Source: Puniceicoccales bacterium (GTDB taxonomy: Bacteria; Verrucomicrobiota; Verrucomicrobiia; Opitutales; UBA953). From it: a DNA stretch of 8,091 nucleotides. Numbering within the stretch: position 1 is the first letter of the stretch; the number at the start of each line of letters is the position of its first letter. Of the stretch, positions 6,317 to 8,091 are shown piece by piece. Position numbers and translations under genes: made by a program. The stretch lies in NCBI GenBank assembly GCA_031284845.1, contig JAITXH010000218.1, positions 1 through 8,091 on the forward strand, in the 5' to 3' direction. The notes beneath the pieces are model-generated. The model made no database searches. It was not told the DNA's origin and worked only from the letters and a program-made list of their open reading frames with translations.

Positions 6317-8091
6317 ATGAGCCTTGCAAATTCGATTATCGTCAATTGTGGAGCCACCCATGTTTCCGCCTCCGTTTTCTCCGCAGCAGGCGGGCAATTG
6401 AGATTGGAGAAGTTCCTCGTCCGCTCACTCGATTACAATTACGCGAACGAAGAAGAATGGCTCGGTGCCTTGGGGCGTCCATTGCGCAGCATAGTAAGCA
6501 ACCTGCACCTCTCCGGCCCCTCCACAGTGATAGTGCCGGGCTACCGCCTCCTCACAAAAAACATCAAGGTGCCCCAGGTGGAACAATCCCGCCAGCGCCA
6601 GATCATCGCCTTTGAAGCACAAAACAGCCTGCCCGACGCCGCGGATATGGTCTGGGACAGCCAGATTATTTCCACTGACGGCGTGGAGACCGAAGTCGCC
6701 CTGTTCGCCCACCGCTCCTCCGACGCCAACCGCTTTACCGAGGCCGTCTATGCTTCGGGGCTGACTCCCAGCGTCGTGGATGCCGCTACCCTCCTCGACT
6801 ATCAGGCATACCGGCTCGCCCACCCTGAGATCACCGAAGATGTGCTGCTCGCTAATGTCGGTGCGCGCTCCACCAACCTTACCTTCGTTTCCCAGAACGC
6901 ATTTAGCATTCAGAATATCAGCATCGGCGGTAACCTGCTCACACAAATGCTTGCCGAAAGCCTCGGAAAAACCTTCCCCGCCGCCGAAGAGCTTAAAACA
7001 CAATTTTTCACCGACCAGATTCCGCATAACGAAAGCGACCCGCTGGCACGCACACTTACGACTGGCGCACAGTCCTTCGGACGTCGCCTCTCCCAGGAAA
7101 TCCTGCGGCGCATCGTCAACTACAAGCGGCAAAACCAAGGCCGCGCTCCCAGTGCGCTTCTCCTCTCCGGACGTGCCTCGCTTCTTCCTGGTCTCGCCGC
7201 ACACCTCAGCGAATCTCTCAACATCGCTGTGGATTATTTCGATCCCACCGAGTCCCTGCATATCGGCCCGCATGTGCAAAAAGATCTTTTAGACTCTTTC
7301 CGTTTCCAGATGTCGGAAACCGTCGGTTGTGCTGCACGCCTCGTATTACCCGATGCCGTTGGCGTGGATCTTCTTCCCGTCGAAATCTCCAAACGCATTG
7401 CTTTTGAGAAAAAACGCCCGGCATTTATTGTAGCAGCCCTCTTTTTCGCGATTGCCCCGTGGCTCCCCGTTGGCATCCCCTCCGACAGTATCCCGAAATC
7501 CATCCAGAAAGATTCGCCCAAATACAATTTTCTCCAAAATCTCCTTCTTCCGTCGAACAAGAAACTGGTTGTGCAGACAAAAGCGCGGCAGGCGGAATAT
7601 AAACGCATTGACACCCTTCAGCGTGACATCCGCAAAGTGCGCGACGACACGGCTGCAGTCGCCTCGCGCACGACCGCCCTCGCGCAAATCGCAGGCGCCA
7701 AAGACGAGTGGAACGGACTCCTGTCTGCCGTGCAGGACGCCATCTTGAACGATAAAGAAGATAGCAACAACCATGTCTGGATTGAATCCGTGAGCATACT
7801 TCGCAAGCCCCGGCCAGTTGCCGCTGTCCGTGCTCCGTCCGGGCAAGACGCGGCACAGACGCCTGCCTCCCCTGCGGCATCCGCCGTGCAAGTCACCTTT
7901 ACTGTTTCGGCGCTGATGGATCAGATCGCCCCAGATTCCGGTTATAATTCCGGTCTCGTGAACGCCAAATTCACCAAGGTGTTCGACGCTCTCAAAAAAA
8001 TTCCTTTTGCGGAAAGTGTCGAGCAGCGTTCCGCTGGCCCCGACAAGCCCAATTTACCCAAACGCACTTTTGTGCTGACCATCAATCCTGC
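6317..8091 (+). CDS. pilM: Amuc_1101 family PilM-like protein, PilM-PilN fusion, 3'-truncated
   Basis: At least 591 residues; the frame runs off the window, so the C-terminus is missing. Residues 1-345 fit the actin-like PilM fold: an N-terminal strand pair (SIIVNCGATHVSASVF), a second phosphate-type loop (LLANVGARSTNLTFV, about 177-191) and an adenosine-type loop (LLLSGRASLLPGL, about 281-293). Residues 350-354 read VDLLP, like the INLLP peptide by which PilN binds PilM. A basic stretch and one membrane helix (about 369-388) follow, then a coiled coil (about 414-460) and a PilN-like domain. It would be the cytoplasmic/inner-membrane platform of a type IV pilus-like machine. Both loops have Asn where the family usually has Asp (Asn9, Asn180), so ATP binding may be altered. 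ATG 6317 has no Shine-Dalgarno sequence but a pyrimidine-rich leader (CTCTCTTTTTTCC). Amuc_1100-, 1099- and 1098-like genes are expected downstream. Confidence 0.87.
   Translation, partial: MSLANSIIVNCGATHVSASVFSAAGGQLRLEKFLVRSLDYNYANEEEWLGALGRPLRSIVSNLHLSGPSTVIVPGYRLLTKNIKVPQVEQSRQRQIIAFEAQNSLPDAADMVWDSQIISTDGVETEVALFAHRSSDANRFTEAVYASGLTPSVVDAATLLDYQAYRLAHPEITEDVLLANVGARSTNLTFVSQNAFSIQNISIGGNLLTQMLAESLGKTFPAAEELKTQFFTDQIPHNESDPLARTLTTGAQSFGRRLSQEILRRIVNYKRQNQGRAPSALLLSGRASLLPGLAAHLSESLNIAVDYFDPTESLHIGPHVQKDLLDSFRFQMSETVGCAARLVLPDAVGVDLLPVEISKRIAFEKKRPAFIVAALFFAIAPWLPVGIPSDSIPKSIQKDSPKYNFLQNLLLPSNKKLVVQTKARQAEYKRIDTLQRDIRKVRDDTAAVASRTTALAQIAGAKDEWNGLLSAVQDAILNDKEDSNNHVWIESVSILRKPRPVAAVRAPSGQDAAQTPASPAASAVQVTFTVSALMDQIAPDSGYNSGLVNAKFTKVFDALKKIPFAESVEQRSAGPDKPNLPKRTFVLTINP

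Noticed and set aside
6425..7279. Minus-strand open frame of 284 codons
   Set aside because: It lies antisense to the PilM-like gene, whose plus-strand frame has family motifs; the antisense product shows none.

Overview
The window looks like chromosomal DNA from a Verrucomicrobiota bacterium, plausibly of the Opitutae/Opitutaceae type. The main reason is the right end, which matches the Amuc_1102 -> Amuc_1101 order of the verrucomicrobial type IV pilus-like locus known from Akkermansia. Moderately high GC, Gram-negative envelope genes (ExbB/ExbD, a lipoprotein, a periplasmic metal-binding protein) and few Shine-Dalgarno sequences agree with this. The genus cannot be fixed from the sequence alone.

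Layout. (1) Positions 1-1281, plus strand: the 5'-truncated C-terminal part of a FucP-type sugar:H+ symporter. (2) Positions 1340-1402: a perfect 29-bp inverted repeat that serves as a shared terminator between convergent genes. (3) Positions 1413-3455, minus strand: a tight three-gene operon, exbB -> exbD (ATGA overlap) -> a proline-rich lipoprotein. The lipoprotein ends in two domains that resemble the periplasmic domain of its ExbD neighbour. (4) Positions 3623-5399, minus strand: a zinc/manganese-type solute-binding protein followed by its ABC ATPase. No permease gene follows; exbB is next. (5) A 117-bp divergent intergenic region carries a small palindrome, a candidate metal-regulator site. 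(6) Positions 5517-8091, plus strand: an Amuc_1102-like exported pilus protein, then a large PilM-like protein that runs off the window. The latter carries a PilN-like motif, a membrane helix and a coiled coil in the same chain.

How the parts work together. The sugar symporter is a separate inner-membrane uptake unit. ExbB/ExbD form a proton-driven energising complex, and the lipoprotein is probably its partner. The metal-binding protein and ATPase are two of the three parts of a metal importer, and their closeness to exbBD may link outer- and inner-membrane metal uptake. The right-hand genes start a pilus assembly cluster; by analogy with Akkermansia, Amuc_1100-, 1099- and 1098-like genes should follow beyond the window.

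The two most interesting observations are the lipoprotein with tandem ExbD-like domains and the PilM-PilN fusion with a VDLLP motif in cis. No tRNA, rRNA, CRISPR array, insertion sequence or prophage was seen. There is no gene-free stretch over 300 bases.
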